Part shown: one piece after another, positions 34,239 to 43,499 of the stretch
Position numbering within the stretch: position 1 is the stretch's first letter
Layout of the letters: every line of letters begins with the position of its first letter
NCBI GenBank assembly: GCA_016839245.1
Contig: JAEOUN010000001.1
Location: 1 to 64,000 of the forward strand
From: Candidatus Thorarchaeota archaeon
GTDB lineage: Archaea; Asgardarchaeota; Thorarchaeia; Thorarchaeales; Thorarchaeaceae
Reading direction: 5' to 3'
Length of the DNA stretch: 64,000 nucleotides
The notes under the pieces: model-generated
Seen by the model: the letters and a program-made list of their open reading frames with translations, nothing else
What the model was told of the DNA's origin: nothing
The model's database searches: none
Program-made: the position numbers and the translations under genes

Positions 34239-34967
34239 TTGGATAAAGTGATGAAACGTTCATCAGTGGTCAGAAGCATATTCGTCATTGGGTTGCTACT
34301 CGTAGCTTCAGTAGATGTGTTCTTTTTTGTCCAGCCCAGACTGAATCAGAGATTTGACTTTCAATGGGCAGTATCTATCAACGACAAATTTGCCTATTCG
34401 GTAATTATCCGTAGAGTTGATATCATCTATGAGTATGACTCCGTCAATGAAACACTGATTTACTACGAAAGTCCACTGTTAATTGCAGCCATAAACAACT
34501 CAGTAATTGTAGCTCGTATTCTCAATTTGCCAAGAGTTCCAGAGGAAATAAACAGGAGTTCCTTTGGAGAATTCGTTCGTACCGACAAGGTGGACTGTGG
34601 TTTTGTGATTGGTACCGAGATTTCAATAGAAAGTAAGAGATGATTGAATCTTCTCATTTCTACTGGGTTGCTGCCAATTGGTGGATGGTCATTCTTAGAC
34701 GAGTTATATCAAGACCCTCTGATTGATGTTATCTGCTTAGGGAATGATCAATATGCAAAGCTATTTGATAGCCATTTTCAAATTGTAGATGTTTATGGAG
34801 GTGTGGAGATAGAATACTGGGTACAGGCGATTGTATCTCTTGAAAATGGATGTTTAATTGAGGGATACTTTACATATGGTAAGTATGGTTCACATTTCAT
34901 TACAGACATCTATAGCTGGTATGATATTGAGATTGAACTAGCTCTCCTATCCCAAGTAGTTCGTTGA
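34239..34967 (+). pseudogene. secreted/anchored protein gene split by in-frame TGA
   Basis: Two reading frames abut in the same frame: 34239-34643 ends in SIESKR and TGA, and the next codon (TTG, 34644) continues with LNLLISTGLLPIGGWSFLDELY to 34967. The first half has an N-terminal membrane anchor (SIFVIGLLLVASVDVFFFV, about residues 12-30) and a beta-rich soluble part; the second continues in the same style (DVYGGVEIEYWVQAIVSLENG). Read through, it would be about 242 residues. The simplest explanation is a nonsense mutation. Separate genes, or readthrough, are less likely. No family recognised. Confidence 0.5.
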
Positions 34968-35045
34968 GTAAATAGAACTGGTTGTCATGAGTTCTGTCAT
35001 ACTGCGAAAACTCTATAATGAGTTGAAGAATGGGCAGTGAATAAT

Positions 35046-35200
35046 GCCCCAGTAGCAAAGCGGCCTACTGTGATATTCTGCCCCTGTGTTTGGGATGACA
35101 AATATTGCAGGTCGACACTGCGCCTGACTTGTATGTCGTAAGTGCTTCTGCCGACTAAGAAATCAGGAGATCGCGAGTTCAAATCTCGCCTGGGGCTCCA
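35046..35200 (+). tRNA. tRNA-Thr(TGT) with two introns
   Basis: Acceptor GCCCCAG pairs with CTGGGGC; discriminator T and encoded CCA fit archaeal threonine tRNA. The anticodon stem CCTGA/TCAGG holds loop C-T-TGT-A-A after removal of a canonical 37/38 intron of 28 bases (35134-35161). A second intron of about 48 bases (about 35068-35115) lies in the D-loop: GGCC and GGTC form a 4-bp helix with 3-nt bulges TAC and GAC, capped by TGTGATATT/AATATTGCA, a textbook bulge-helix-bulge. Mature length is then 79 with CCA. The D-stem keeps one A-C mismatch, so splice sites are inferred. Confidence 0.85.
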
Positions 35201-35480
35201 TTTCTCTATCATCCATTCGATGCCAAAGCACTAATCAGTTTGTATTGGGCTTTAGGTCCGCTTCTGGGTCTTGTGTCTGAACTTGTACATTGCAAGAACA
35301 AGTCCAAGGTCTTCACCAACAAGAATGAAAAAGAGCTGAGTTGCCTCAGCAACACACCACTCATCTCTCTTTGCTCTTCTTTTGTCCTACCACATTGCCA
35401 TGAGAGAAATTACATTCAGTATTAAATATAGGATAGAACAACAACTAGGACAGGTTCAATAGGCAATCGCATTCATTCGT

Positions 35481-36686
35481 TCACATCCGTCTTGCTGCTT
35501 CTTCAAGAGCAACGATAAGATCGAGCTTCTTGCCTGTGAGAAAGTTGATAGTTGCTCCGCCCCCGGTGCTGATGTGAGTGATTTTGTCTTCTATCTTCTT
35601 TGCTTTGGCCATGGCACCCATATGACCGCCACCAACAACAGTGATTCCTTGACACGCAGCAATTGCATCAAGAATTTCTGACGTTCCAATCGCGAAAGCT
35701 TCTTTTTCAAAGAAGCCCATCGGACCATTTGCAAACACAACAGCTGACTTGGTGATTGTGTCGGCAAAGCTCGCAACAGTCTTTGGGCCAATGTCAAAGA
35801 ACGGAGCGTCATTCATTTTGTCGAAATCGCATTCAATTCTTTGACCCTTTTTTTCAACTGCAGCATCTATGGGAAGTTGAATAATATCAGAATATGATCC
35901 TAAGATTTTCTTTGCCCTTGCCGCTATATCGTCAAAACCCTTTATGGAAGCAGAATAGCTCTCAGAAATCTTGCCTTTGGTTATGAGAAACAGCGTACCC
36001 ACTAAGCCGCCTAGCAGGGCATTGTCTATTCGACCTACTGCAAGAAGTTTCTCCAGTGTTTTAATCTTGTCTTCTATCTTGCTGCCGCCAAGAACCAATG
36101 TCCAAGGATGCCGATCCGTGGCTGTAGCATCCGTGAGTGTGCGAATCTCCTTTTCGACAAGTCTGCCTGCTACCGAGGGGAGAACAGCTGTGAATCCAAC
36201 CAAAGAAGGTTGAGACCGGTGTGCTGCTCCGAATGCATCATTAATGAATAGGTCGAATAATGGATAAAGCTCTTGTACAATGGATTCCTTAGCAACCTCT
36301 TTTGCAGGGCCTGTCTTGAGTTCTCCATCGAAACATCTTACGTTTTGAAGAACGAGTACCTCTCCGACTTGCACATTTCGAATCGCGTTCTTGGCCTTAT
36401 CTCCGAAGATGTCATCAACAAAGGAGGCATTTATCCCATAGTTCTTCAAGATCTGTGTATGTTGCTGTAGGGAAATGAAGTCATCACTCCCAGGGCGGCC
36501 TTGATGAGCCATCAACACGACTTTAGCGGATGATAGCTCTCTAAGGGTAGGTAGAAGAGCAACTATTCTTGAATCGTCAAGTATTATCTTGGTTTCGGGG
36601 TCAACTGAGCAATTCATATCAACACGAAGCAGTATCCGTTTTCCAGCGATTTCTACATCATCGATAGTTTTGAATGGCAGAGACAA
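35481..36686 (-). CDS. pgk: phosphoglycerate kinase
   Basis: Transfers phosphate from 1,3-bisphosphoglycerate to ADP in glycolysis or the reverse. Motifs in order: KRILLRVDMNCSVD near the N-terminus (family signature), MAHQGRPGSDDF, NDAFGAAHRSQPS with the substrate arginine, VLGGSKIEDKI, FANGPMGFFE and the C-terminal GGGHMGAM nucleotide loop and STGGGATINFL. At 401 residues it has the archaeal length. ATG at 36686. Two small orphan genes lie just upstream on the same strand. Confidence 0.96.
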   Translation of the reverse strand: MSLPFKTIDDVEIAGKRILLRVDMNCSVDPETKIILDDSRIVALLPTLRELSSAKVVLMAHQGRPGSDDFISLQQHTQILKNYGINASFVDDIFGDKAKNAIRNVQVGEVLVLQNVRCFDGELKTGPAKEVAKESIVQELYPLFDLFINDAFGAAHRSQPSLVGFTAVLPSVAGRLVEKEIRTLTDATATDRHPWTLVLGGSKIEDKIKTLEKLLAVGRIDNALLGGLVGTLFLITKGKISESYSASIKGFDDIAARAKKILGSYSDIIQLPIDAAVEKKGQRIECDFDKMNDAPFFDIGPKTVASFADTITKSAVVFANGPMGFFEKEAFAIGTSEILDAIAACQGITVVGGGHMGAMAKAKKIEDKITHISTGGGATINFLTGKKLDLIVALEEAARRM

Positions 36687-36765
36687 GCTATCTCACCTGT
36701 GCAGTGCAGGAGAATATCTTGGATAAAGAACTTGTTATCTTGCCATGTATCAGAGGATGCCTTTT

Positions 36766-37077
36766 TCAGTGATTTCCACCCATTATCATTTCAACAAACT
36801 GATTGGAGATATTTCCTCTGGGATAATTTGCTGTTGCTATATATCGATCCTTGTATTTCAGGTGAATTGTTTGTTCCTTACCTCTGCATACTAGAAGCAG
36901 GGTGCGGATTGCGGGAATTGTCCATTCTGTTATGTCAATAGTGCCAAACATACTATATTTTCTCAATAGACTCTCGAAGTGAGAAGTCAAACCCTCTGTG
37001 ATCATTTTTCCAAATGACTCGATTGCAATTCGTCTTTCGTCAAGATTGAGTACTGTGAGATTCGAGTCTATTGTCAT
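36766..37077 (-). CDS. small hypothetical protein, 103 aa
   Basis: Soluble, with an N-terminal segment of mixed strands (SNLTVLNLDERRIAIES), a helix (HFESLLRKYSMF), then TIPAIRTLLLVCRGKEQTIHLKYKDRYIAT and a closing helix NQFVEMIMG. No family recognised. Its ATG overlaps the stop of the 37074-37337 gene by four bases, so the pair is translationally coupled. About 80 bases separate its stop from the pgk start. Confidence 0.55.
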   Translation of the reverse strand: MTIDSNLTVLNLDERRIAIESFGKMITEGLTSHFESLLRKYSMFGTIDITEWTIPAIRTLLLVCRGKEQTIHLKYKDRYIATANYPRGNISNQFVEMIMGGNH

Positions 37078-37337
37078 ATGTCTTGGTTTGATGATGTATC
37101 TATTATACTCCTACTTGAATTCTCTTGTGCTACGCTATAGAGCTTAGAAGGACACCTAGGAATTTCTTCCTTGTTTCTCCAATAGACAGCCCAGACACCA
37201 TTGTCAGTACGGTGAAGGAACACTTGTTTTTCTTGTTTGATCTCTTTTGCTAGCTCAATTGCTTCGATTGGGTCTTCGAAAATATCAACTAGCTTGAAGA
37301 CCCTCCCTCCTAGTATCTTCCATTTCTCAGCTGTCAT
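37074..37337 (-). CDS. small hypothetical protein, 87 aa
   Basis: A soluble product with helix-strand pattern: KWKILGGRVFKLVDIF, a charged helix DPIEAIELAKEIKQE, then the beta pair KQVFLHRTDNGVWAVYWRNKE, and a polar C-terminus. The layout recalls small archaeal proteins that lie next to tRNA or nucleotide enzymes, but no family is claimed. It is first in the pair with the 103-aa gene upstream of pgk. Confidence 0.55.
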   Translation of the reverse strand: MTAEKWKILGGRVFKLVDIFEDPIEAIELAKEIKQEKQVFLHRTDNGVWAVYWRNKEEIPRCPSKLYSVAQENSSRSIIDTSSNQDI

Positions 37338-37483
37338 GGTTCTTTGTCTGTATTTTTCCTAATAATCCCGTAATGAAACTTCTAGCTGTAACAACTTTGA
37401 GTATTGCTTCCCAGCTTTCTAGATTAGAAGAGAAGAATCTTGATTTTAGATACAACAGAACTTAGGAAAAAAGGAGTAAGGAG

Positions 37484-37652
37484 TGGTGCCGCAGGTGGGA
37501 TGTTCGCCCCATCACGTAACGTAACGGAGTTTCGAGCCCACGACTTCGAGATGCCTCAACAAAGCTTGGGCTGAGAACTGACCCCGTATTTTTGACCGGG
37601 AACTCCAGTCAGATTATGAGTCTCGCGCCCTGCCAGGCTAGGCCACTGCGGC
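37484..37652 (-). tRNA. elongator tRNA-Met(CAT) with two introns, one in the T-loop
   Basis: Acceptor GCCGCAG pairs with CTGCGGC, discriminator A, encoded CCA. The D-arm GCCT-AGCCTGGCA-GGGC is intact. The anticodon stem CGAGA/TCTCG encloses C-T-CAT-A-A once a 62-base intron at 37/38 is removed. The T-stem GTGGG/CCCAC is split by about 30 extra bases: CTCGAA then a hairpin (CTCCGTTAC-GTTAC-GTGATGGGG) then a final T, giving the 7-nt loop CTCGAAT and an intron at about 59/60. Total 169 bases, mature 77. Elongator is favoured by the G1-C72 pair; tRNA-Ile with modified C34 is not excluded. Confidence 0.85.
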
Positions 37653-37738
37653 TCGTATCAGACAAAAGAATCTCATTGAATCCTTTGGTCTGTTCGAGCA
37701 GCACTCTGGGCTCTACTATTAAAGTTATTCTTATCATT

Positions 37739-39661
37739 TCAAGACTGTCGTTTTTCTGCAAGAATTCTTTTGATTTCTTGGATGATAAGACGTCTGACAG
37801 TCTTTCCATCGGCTTTTCCTCTGAGTTCTTTCATGGCCAGGCCCATGAGACCCCCCACAGCGGTTTCTTTTCGCTCCCAGACAAAGTCAGTTCGACTCGC
37901 AACAATGTTTCGAATGATTTGCTTGAGTTCATCTTCCGTTATCATTTCAAGATTCGTAGCACTCAAAGCATCCTCAATATTGCTTCTTGGATTGATTGAC
38001 AAGTGAGTTAGAATACGTGGAATGGCTTCCGCTGAAATCTTATCTTTTGATACATATTCGAAAAGGGACAATATGTGCGAATCTTGCAGTTGTTCTATGG
38101 GAACACCAACCCTATGTAGACTTACTAGGGTGTTCTCAAGAGTAGCTGCAACAAGTGTGGGTGAGACATCTGAATCTGCAATTATTCTCTCAAAGAGCTC
38201 CAAGTTGGTAGACTTAACCATCTGGGAAGCCAGCTCTTCACTGAGACCAATTTCAGTGATGAATCGTTTCCCTTTCTTTTCAAGGGTTTCAGGCATAGAT
38301 CTCGTAATTTTCTTCAAATGCTGCTGTGAAATCTGTACAGGTCTGACATCTGTTTCTGGATACATTCTTTGGGCACCAGGGCGAGGACGAGCATACATAG
38401 TGGTCGCATCAGGCAGCGGAGTTCTTGTTTCTGCTGGTATTCCAATTGTAGCTTGTCGTGCCCTATCGACTACTGCATTCAATGCAGAAACTGCATTAGC
38501 CTTTGGAGCTGCCACCATGACCACGGCATCAAGGTCTTCTGCATTCGCTTTTGTACGCAGCATAGATACATCTTCGTTTGATATTCCATATTTGGGGAGT
38601 TCATCAGTATGAAAGATCCCTCCTACTTGTCCCCAGAATTTCGCATAATCTGATAGCTCTGTTCCAAGTCTCCTGCTAGGCTGAATTTCTTTTCCCAGAA
38701 GTCCATGAAACCCTTGGAGATTGACTGCCAGAACAACCCCACCTGAATTTAGTGCCTTTCTGATTATTCTCGCCTCGGTGCCTGAGAATGCATCACTCAC
38801 ATCGTGAATCTTCCCTTCGATGTCATTGGGAGATATTCCTCGTTCTACAAGTTGTTGATGTATCTCCAATAGTCGTTCTTGCCGAAGCGCTTCCATTTCA
38901 ACAAGATTAGATAGCATATCCAGCTGTTGAAATCCCTTAATTTCAGTAATTGCTCCCCCACTAATAGATACATTAACATCTTGACGAATTGTGCCCAGTC
39001 CGCGTTTGACTTTTCCTGTCGATCTTAATAGAAGCCCGATTTTCAGAGCCACTTCTTGTGTCTCGGAGGGTGTGTGTATATCTGGTGCAGTAGCTATTTC
39101 AATAAGCGGAATACCGAGCCGGTCAAGTCTGTACACACGCATATTGTCCTTTTCAGCGATTTTCCTAGCTGCATCTTCCTCAAGGCAAATTGTCTGAATT
39201 CCGATTGATTTCTCGCCAAATTGAAGACTTCCGCCTGTGGCCACAATGCAAGTCCGTTGGAAACCTGTGGTATTGCTTCCGTCAATTACAATCTTCCTCA
39301 TAGGATGGATTTCATCGACAGGCCTTGATTTCAGAAAATCTGCCATGATAAGACAAATGTCGATGGCTTCATCGCATAATTCATGTGGAGGTTCTTCGTC
39401 TGCCTCGACAAGACACGTCGTATCATTGTAATACTCGTAATAGAATTGTTTCTTTTGTTGAAATTCGAATAGGGCTGCCGGATCAATTTCACCCATCTCG
39501 CTCTGCGTTGGTCTCAGTCTTCTTACAAAGCCACCATGAGGGTCATCATCTCGAATTGTTGTTGGACAGTGACAATAGAGTTTCCTTGAAGTATCAAGTT
39601 GTTGGTGTAGCTCAAGACCAACTCTCAGGCCAAGTTTCTTGTATCTTGTATCGTCACTCAT
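37739..39661 (-). CDS. gatE: Glu-tRNA(Gln) amidotransferase subunit E
   Basis: Archaeal GatE works with GatD to turn Glu-tRNA(Gln) into Gln-tRNA(Gln), so this organism makes Gln-tRNA indirectly. Residues 1-420 are the GatB-like kinase/tRNA-binding core: LGLRVGLELHQQLDTSRKLYCHCP at the N-terminus, then EMGEIDPAALFEF, and the insert with RRLGTELSDYAKFWGQVGGIFHTDELP. The C-terminal YqeY-like tail (VGGLMGLAMKELRGKADGKTV) ends the protein. Length 640 matches archaeal GatE. The ATG overlaps the gatD stop by four bases, giving translational coupling. Confidence 0.97.
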   Translation of the reverse strand: MSDDTRYKKLGLRVGLELHQQLDTSRKLYCHCPTTIRDDDPHGGFVRRLRPTQSEMGEIDPAALFEFQQKKQFYYEYYNDTTCLVEADEEPPHELCDEAIDICLIMADFLKSRPVDEIHPMRKIVIDGSNTTGFQRTCIVATGGSLQFGEKSIGIQTICLEEDAARKIAEKDNMRVYRLDRLGIPLIEIATAPDIHTPSETQEVALKIGLLLRSTGKVKRGLGTIRQDVNVSISGGAITEIKGFQQLDMLSNLVEMEALRQERLLEIHQQLVERGISPNDIEGKIHDVSDAFSGTEARIIRKALNSGGVVLAVNLQGFHGLLGKEIQPSRRLGTELSDYAKFWGQVGGIFHTDELPKYGISNEDVSMLRTKANAEDLDAVVMVAAPKANAVSALNAVVDRARQATIGIPAETRTPLPDATTMYARPRPGAQRMYPETDVRPVQISQQHLKKITRSMPETLEKKGKRFITEIGLSEELASQMVKSTNLELFERIIADSDVSPTLVAATLENTLVSLHRVGVPIEQLQDSHILSLFEYVSKDKISAEAIPRILTHLSINPRSNIEDALSATNLEMITEDELKQIIRNIVASRTDFVWERKETAVGGLMGLAMKELRGKADGKTVRRLIIQEIKRILAEKRQS

Positions 39662-41013
39662 TCTTTCTCACGTCCAATTCGAGTATACTGAGCCATTTCA
39701 CTACGCATAGATATCTCTCCCACGAGAGGTGTCAGCATCATTGTTCGCACGTCCTGAATATTCTTAAAATTGGCAAGAGCCCACATGAGTTTGACAAGTG
39801 CAGTTTCAGTTAGCATATCTTCACATGGCAATACACCCATCTCAAGTAGCTCAACACCTGTTCGGTAGACATTCATGTCCACCCGCCCAGAAATACACTG
39901 GCTGGTCATTGCGACAATAATTTCGGAATCGATTGCTCGCTTTATGGCACTTTGAAGAACTTGAGGAACATGTCCAAGTCCACTTCCCTCGATTACTATG
40001 CCCTTGTAATCAGATTCGATTAGCGATTCGATTAATGATGCTTTGATTCCTGGGTGCGTTCGTATCATGCCTACTCTATCTTCAAATGATGCCTTCATCT
40101 TTAACTTTCTTTTCGAGTCACGACGCAATAATGGTAGAGAGATTTCCTCAAAGTTTGAAGAAGTGATTTTAAAGAGTGGATAGAAGTTTGGTGATTGGAA
40201 AGCGTCCCTTCTACTGGTGTGACTCTTTCTTACTCGCGTTCCACGATGCGCATAGGCGAAGCTATCATCCGTTTCTCCATGCATAACAACCATAACTTCA
40301 GCTGCATCTATTCTTCCCACCAAGTCTGTGGCTCGGATAAGATTCATGGCAGAATCGGAAGATGGTCTATCGGAAGACCTCTGTGAGCCTACTAACGCAA
40401 CTGGAACTGGTAAGTTCTGTAATGCAAAAGAAAGGGCAGCAGAAGTGAATGCCATGGTGTCGGTACCATGGGCAATAACAATGCCATCAGTTCCTTTTCG
40501 TATTTCCGATGCAACGGCTTTTGCTATTCTTGTCCAATCCGTAGGGTGAATATTTTCTGAGAGTGCACTCATCAGTACTTTAGCCTTAACATCGGCATGT
40601 ACTCTTAGCTCCGGAACGGTATCATAAAAGTCTTGGGCTGACAGTGCCGGATTTACTGCACCTGTTTGATAGTCAACTTTGCTTGCAATTGTCCCACCAG
40701 TGCTCAGAATTGATACATTCGGGAGGTTGGAATTGATTTCTGGAGGTTTATCTGCAACGGTTTTCTTCTTCCGTTTTCCACGTTTTAATAGTGCAACTTC
40801 TGAGCTGGATGATAGTTTGATTCCAATATTGTAGCCGCTTGAAAGCTTAATCACGATATGATTTGAATCGCTACCAATTTGTGCACGTGGCATCAAAATC
40901 CCACTATATTCACTGCCATTATACCTGATTATGACGAGGTCACCGATTTTCGCATTTATTGATACAAGTTTTTCGAGAACAAGTCCGCTATAACCAGAGA
41001 TTTCTAATCCCAA
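39658..41013 (-). CDS. gatD: Glu-tRNA(Gln) amidotransferase subunit D
   Basis: GatD is an asparaginase-like amidase that supplies ammonia to GatE. After an N-terminal beta-barrel domain (about 1-85, KIGDLVIIRYNGSEYSGILMP), the L-asparaginase fold begins with VSILSTGGTIASKVDYQTGA (catalytic Thr loop), continues with GIVIAHGTDTMAFTSAALSF (second catalytic Thr and Asp), and VALVGSQRSSDRPSSD. Lysine in FYPLFKI is also in its usual zone. Length 451 fits. It is first in the operon with gatE. Confidence 0.97.
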   Translation of the reverse strand: MGLEISGYSGLVLEKLVSINAKIGDLVIIRYNGSEYSGILMPRAQIGSDSNHIVIKLSSGYNIGIKLSSSSEVALLKRGKRKKKTVADKPPEINSNLPNVSILSTGGTIASKVDYQTGAVNPALSAQDFYDTVPELRVHADVKAKVLMSALSENIHPTDWTRIAKAVASEIRKGTDGIVIAHGTDTMAFTSAALSFALQNLPVPVALVGSQRSSDRPSSDSAMNLIRATDLVGRIDAAEVMVVMHGETDDSFAYAHRGTRVRKSHTSRRDAFQSPNFYPLFKITSSNFEEISLPLLRRDSKRKLKMKASFEDRVGMIRTHPGIKASLIESLIESDYKGIVIEGSGLGHVPQVLQSAIKRAIDSEIIVAMTSQCISGRVDMNVYRTGVELLEMGVLPCEDMLTETALVKLMWALANFKNIQDVRTMMLTPLVGEISMRSEMAQYTRIGREKE

Positions 41014-41105
41014 GACTATCTCACCTTAAAGGAAGCAAGGCTTCTTCTCTCTGGCTCGGTCATAAAGTCTTCGCCAAATTCATGATATGCTAATACTCTA
41101 ACCAT

Positions 41106-41666
41106 TTAGAGAATATTCAGCATAATGAGAATTGCAAAAATGATGAATATTGCTCCGGTTGCTTTGTTGATAAGTTGTATTGGTAAACGGTTTGCAGCTC
41201 TGTCACCTGCAAAGGCTCCAATGAGATTCACTATGAAAAAGCCAGCAATTGATCCGAAAAGTATGAATAATGGGAATTGAGACTGTGCTGCCAATGCTAA
41301 AATTGCAAGTTGGCTTTTGTCACCGAGTTCGGAAACTAAGACAAGAGAAATCATGCTAAGAAAGGTTGTTGGTTGTCTGCAGGCATCTTCCTCTGGAATA
41401 CTCTTTACAAAGGAGTGGATACCCATTATAAGAAACAGTCCTGCTGAGATGAGAAGAATTAGGTCAGCTGGAAGTGATAATGCCAAAAGGGTTCCAATAA
41501 CAACTGCGATTATGGATGCCAATAATAGAGCTAGCATTGTTGCAAGTAAGACAACTAAAGGTCTTCTATATTGAGCGCTCAAGCATAGTGTAGTTAGCAT
41601 GGTTTTGTCAGCAATCTCTGTGACAAAGACAATACCGATTGCAGACAAGAGAGATTGTAGAGGCAT
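41106..41666 (-). CDS. GDT1/TMEM165-family cation transporter
   Basis: A six-span membrane protein of the UPF0016/GDT1 family, exchangers that move Mn2+ or Ca2+ out of the cytoplasm. Both copies of the hallmark E-x-G-D-K-(S/T) motif are present: TEIADKTML near residue 16 (Gly replaced by Ala) and SELGDKSQLAILAL near residue 113. The segments arise as two related halves of three spans. It starts ten bases after the glycosidase stop, so the two may be one operon. Confidence 0.9.
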   Translation of the reverse strand: MPLQSLLSAIGIVFVTEIADKTMLTTLCLSAQYRRPLVVLLATMLALLLASIIAVVIGTLLALSLPADLILLISAGLFLIMGIHSFVKSIPEEDACRQPTTFLSMISLVLVSELGDKSQLAILALAAQSQFPLFILFGSIAGFFIVNLIGAFAGDRAANRLPIQLINKATGAIFIIFAILIMLNIL

Positions 41667-41676
41667 AACGATTCAA

Positions 41677-43005
41677 TCATCTCCAATTTGACAAAATGCG
41701 CTGTTGTAGCTCCTCAGTCAGGCCATTATTCCGTATTATATCTCTATACATGAAGGCACTATTCCGAGAATGTCGCTCTTGGGTTTTATAGTCAATCTCC
41801 ACTAGTCCGAAATGGCTACTGTATCCTTGAGTCCATTCAAAGTTGTCTGTTAAACTCCATACAAGATAACCACGAATATCCACTTTATCTTCTATGGCAC
41901 GATATACTTGTTGGAGATGACTCACAATGTATCTCTGCTTTAGCATATCATCAAGGGTACCAATTCCATTCTCCGTTAGGAAGATTGGTTTTCTATAATT
42001 GTCCCAGTATGATTTGATGATTGGGTAGTATCCTTGGGGATATACCTCCCAGTCCAATCCTTCGCATCGTTCAAGATTCGGGTTTCTTGGTGCCATCTCA
42101 CCCGCCAGATAATCTAATTCTGACGATACGACTTGGCGGCTGTAATAGTTGAGCCCGATGAAATCCACGGAGTTCTCGAGTGGAGTATACCGCTCGCCAT
42201 TTCCATCTAGGTCGGGGATAATTCCTGTTACTGCGCCCCGAATCCATTCTTGATTATACAAATTATCTAAATAGTTCGCAAGTTCGACATCTTCTTTGTT
42301 ATCCGCATTTGCTGGCATGAAGTAACTAACGCTGAGAACAGGGGCAATTAATGGTTGTTCCAATCCCTTTTCATCGTATACTTCCCGAATATTCATGGCC
42401 GCTTGGCCATGCGCCTTTAGCATATTCATTGTCGCAGTAATTGTCTTGTTGAAATCCTTGTAACCAGGGGGAAACTCTCCGAATAGATGACCAAGTGTTG
42501 CTACTACCATGGGTTCGTTAATGGTGTTCCATATGAGGTTGTACTTGGAAAAAACCTCGGCGGCTTTTCTCGCATACTTGCCAAACAATTCAGGACTCTC
42601 GGGATTAAGCCATGCATCCATATCTCGAAACCAAATTGGGTTTGCAAAATGATGAAGGGTCATCATTGGCTTGATATTTCGTTCTAGTAAGGTTTTGATA
42701 ACGGACTCGTAATGCCCGAGTTCGCTATCATTCCATCTTCCTTGGTTTGGCTCAATTCGGCTCCATTCTATGGAAAAACGGTGAATCTGATGACCCAGTT
42801 CCTTTGCTAAGTCAAAGTCGTCTTTGTATCTGTTGTAGTGATCACATGCTATGTCAGCGTTTGAACCGTCCTTAATCTTCCCGGGAATTTTCTCCCATTC
42901 GCTCCAGCTGTTATGGTTACCACCTTCTGTCTGATGAGCAGAAGCAGCACTTCCCCAAAGGAAATCGTCTGGGAATTCAAGATTTCTATAGCCCATGGCC
43001 ATCAC
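41677..43005 (-). CDS. glycoside hydrolase family 1 beta-glycosidase
   Basis: A retaining beta-glucosidase or beta-galactosidase. The family N-terminal signature FPDDFLWGSAASAHQTEGG is at residues 11-29, WNTINEPMV holds the acid/base glutamate near residue 160, and the nucleophile glutamate is in IFLTENGIG near residue 345. The sugar-binding region DIACDHYNRYKDDFDLAKELGHQIHRFSIEWSRI is typical. At 442 residues it is of normal GH1 length. The TIM barrel implies a soluble enzyme; no signal peptide is seen, so it acts on imported oligosaccharides. Substrate preference cannot be read from sequence. Confidence 0.95.
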   Translation of the reverse strand: MMAMGYRNLEFPDDFLWGSAASAHQTEGGNHNSWSEWEKIPGKIKDGSNADIACDHYNRYKDDFDLAKELGHQIHRFSIEWSRIEPNQGRWNDSELGHYESVIKTLLERNIKPMMTLHHFANPIWFRDMDAWLNPESPELFGKYARKAAEVFSKYNLIWNTINEPMVVATLGHLFGEFPPGYKDFNKTITATMNMLKAHGQAAMNIREVYDEKGLEQPLIAPVLSVSYFMPANADNKEDVELANYLDNLYNQEWIRGAVTGIIPDLDGNGERYTPLENSVDFIGLNYYSRQVVSSELDYLAGEMAPRNPNLERCEGLDWEVYPQGYYPIIKSYWDNYRKPIFLTENGIGTLDDMLKQRYIVSHLQQVYRAIEDKVDIRGYLVWSLTDNFEWTQGYSSHFGLVEIDYKTQERHSRNSAFMYRDIIRNNGLTEELQQRILSNWR

Positions 43006-43064
43006 TCCTGATTTCTCGTTGCAAGAGCTCGGATAAGACTATCTCGATAGTCAAAAGAAGAGAA

Positions 43065-43185
43065 TGGTGCGGAAGGTGGGCTTCGATCCCACGAACTGCT
43101 TCCAGACCAGATGTCCTCTTCGTATGACCCCACTGTACATACGATCTTAAGTCTGGCGCCTTTGGCCTGGCTTGGCTACTTCCGC
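43065..43185 (-). tRNA. tRNA-Leu(TAA) with canonical intron
   Basis: Acceptor GCGGAAG pairs with CTTCCGC, discriminator A, encoded CCA. The class II shape has D-arm GCC...GGC and a long variable arm (TCTGGAAGCAGTTC). The anticodon stem CCAGA/TCTGG encloses C-T-TAA-G-A after a 33-base intron at 37/38, which itself forms a TCGTATG/CATACGA hairpin. The T-arm is GTGGG-ATCGAAG-CCCAC. Total 121 bases. Confidence 0.92.
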
Positions 43186-43499
43186 GCTTTTCTTAGTATC
43201 TTGCTTCGGGTTAGAATTGATTCGGCTTTTAAGGTTCCTGAACTCAATAATACATATTCTAGTCTAATACATGGGAATTCTGAACAATAATAACGGAGAT
43301 TTATGAGTAGAGGCTCTTTGACCTGTCTTTGGCATTTGAGCAATTGAAGAATAACTTGTGATTTCAGTTGCCATTTGTCTTGTTATTTTAGACAGAAGGA
43401 ACAACAGTTGAGTAGCTTTGACAGCGAAATGTATCACACAGGGATAACCTTAATGCCATTCCGAGAGAATACAATTCTAGATGTAATGGAGTGACTGAG

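Noticed and set aside
34641..34643. Selenocysteine codon
   Set aside because: No SECIS-like hairpin or cysteine-like context was recognised around the TGA; a nonsense mutation is simpler.
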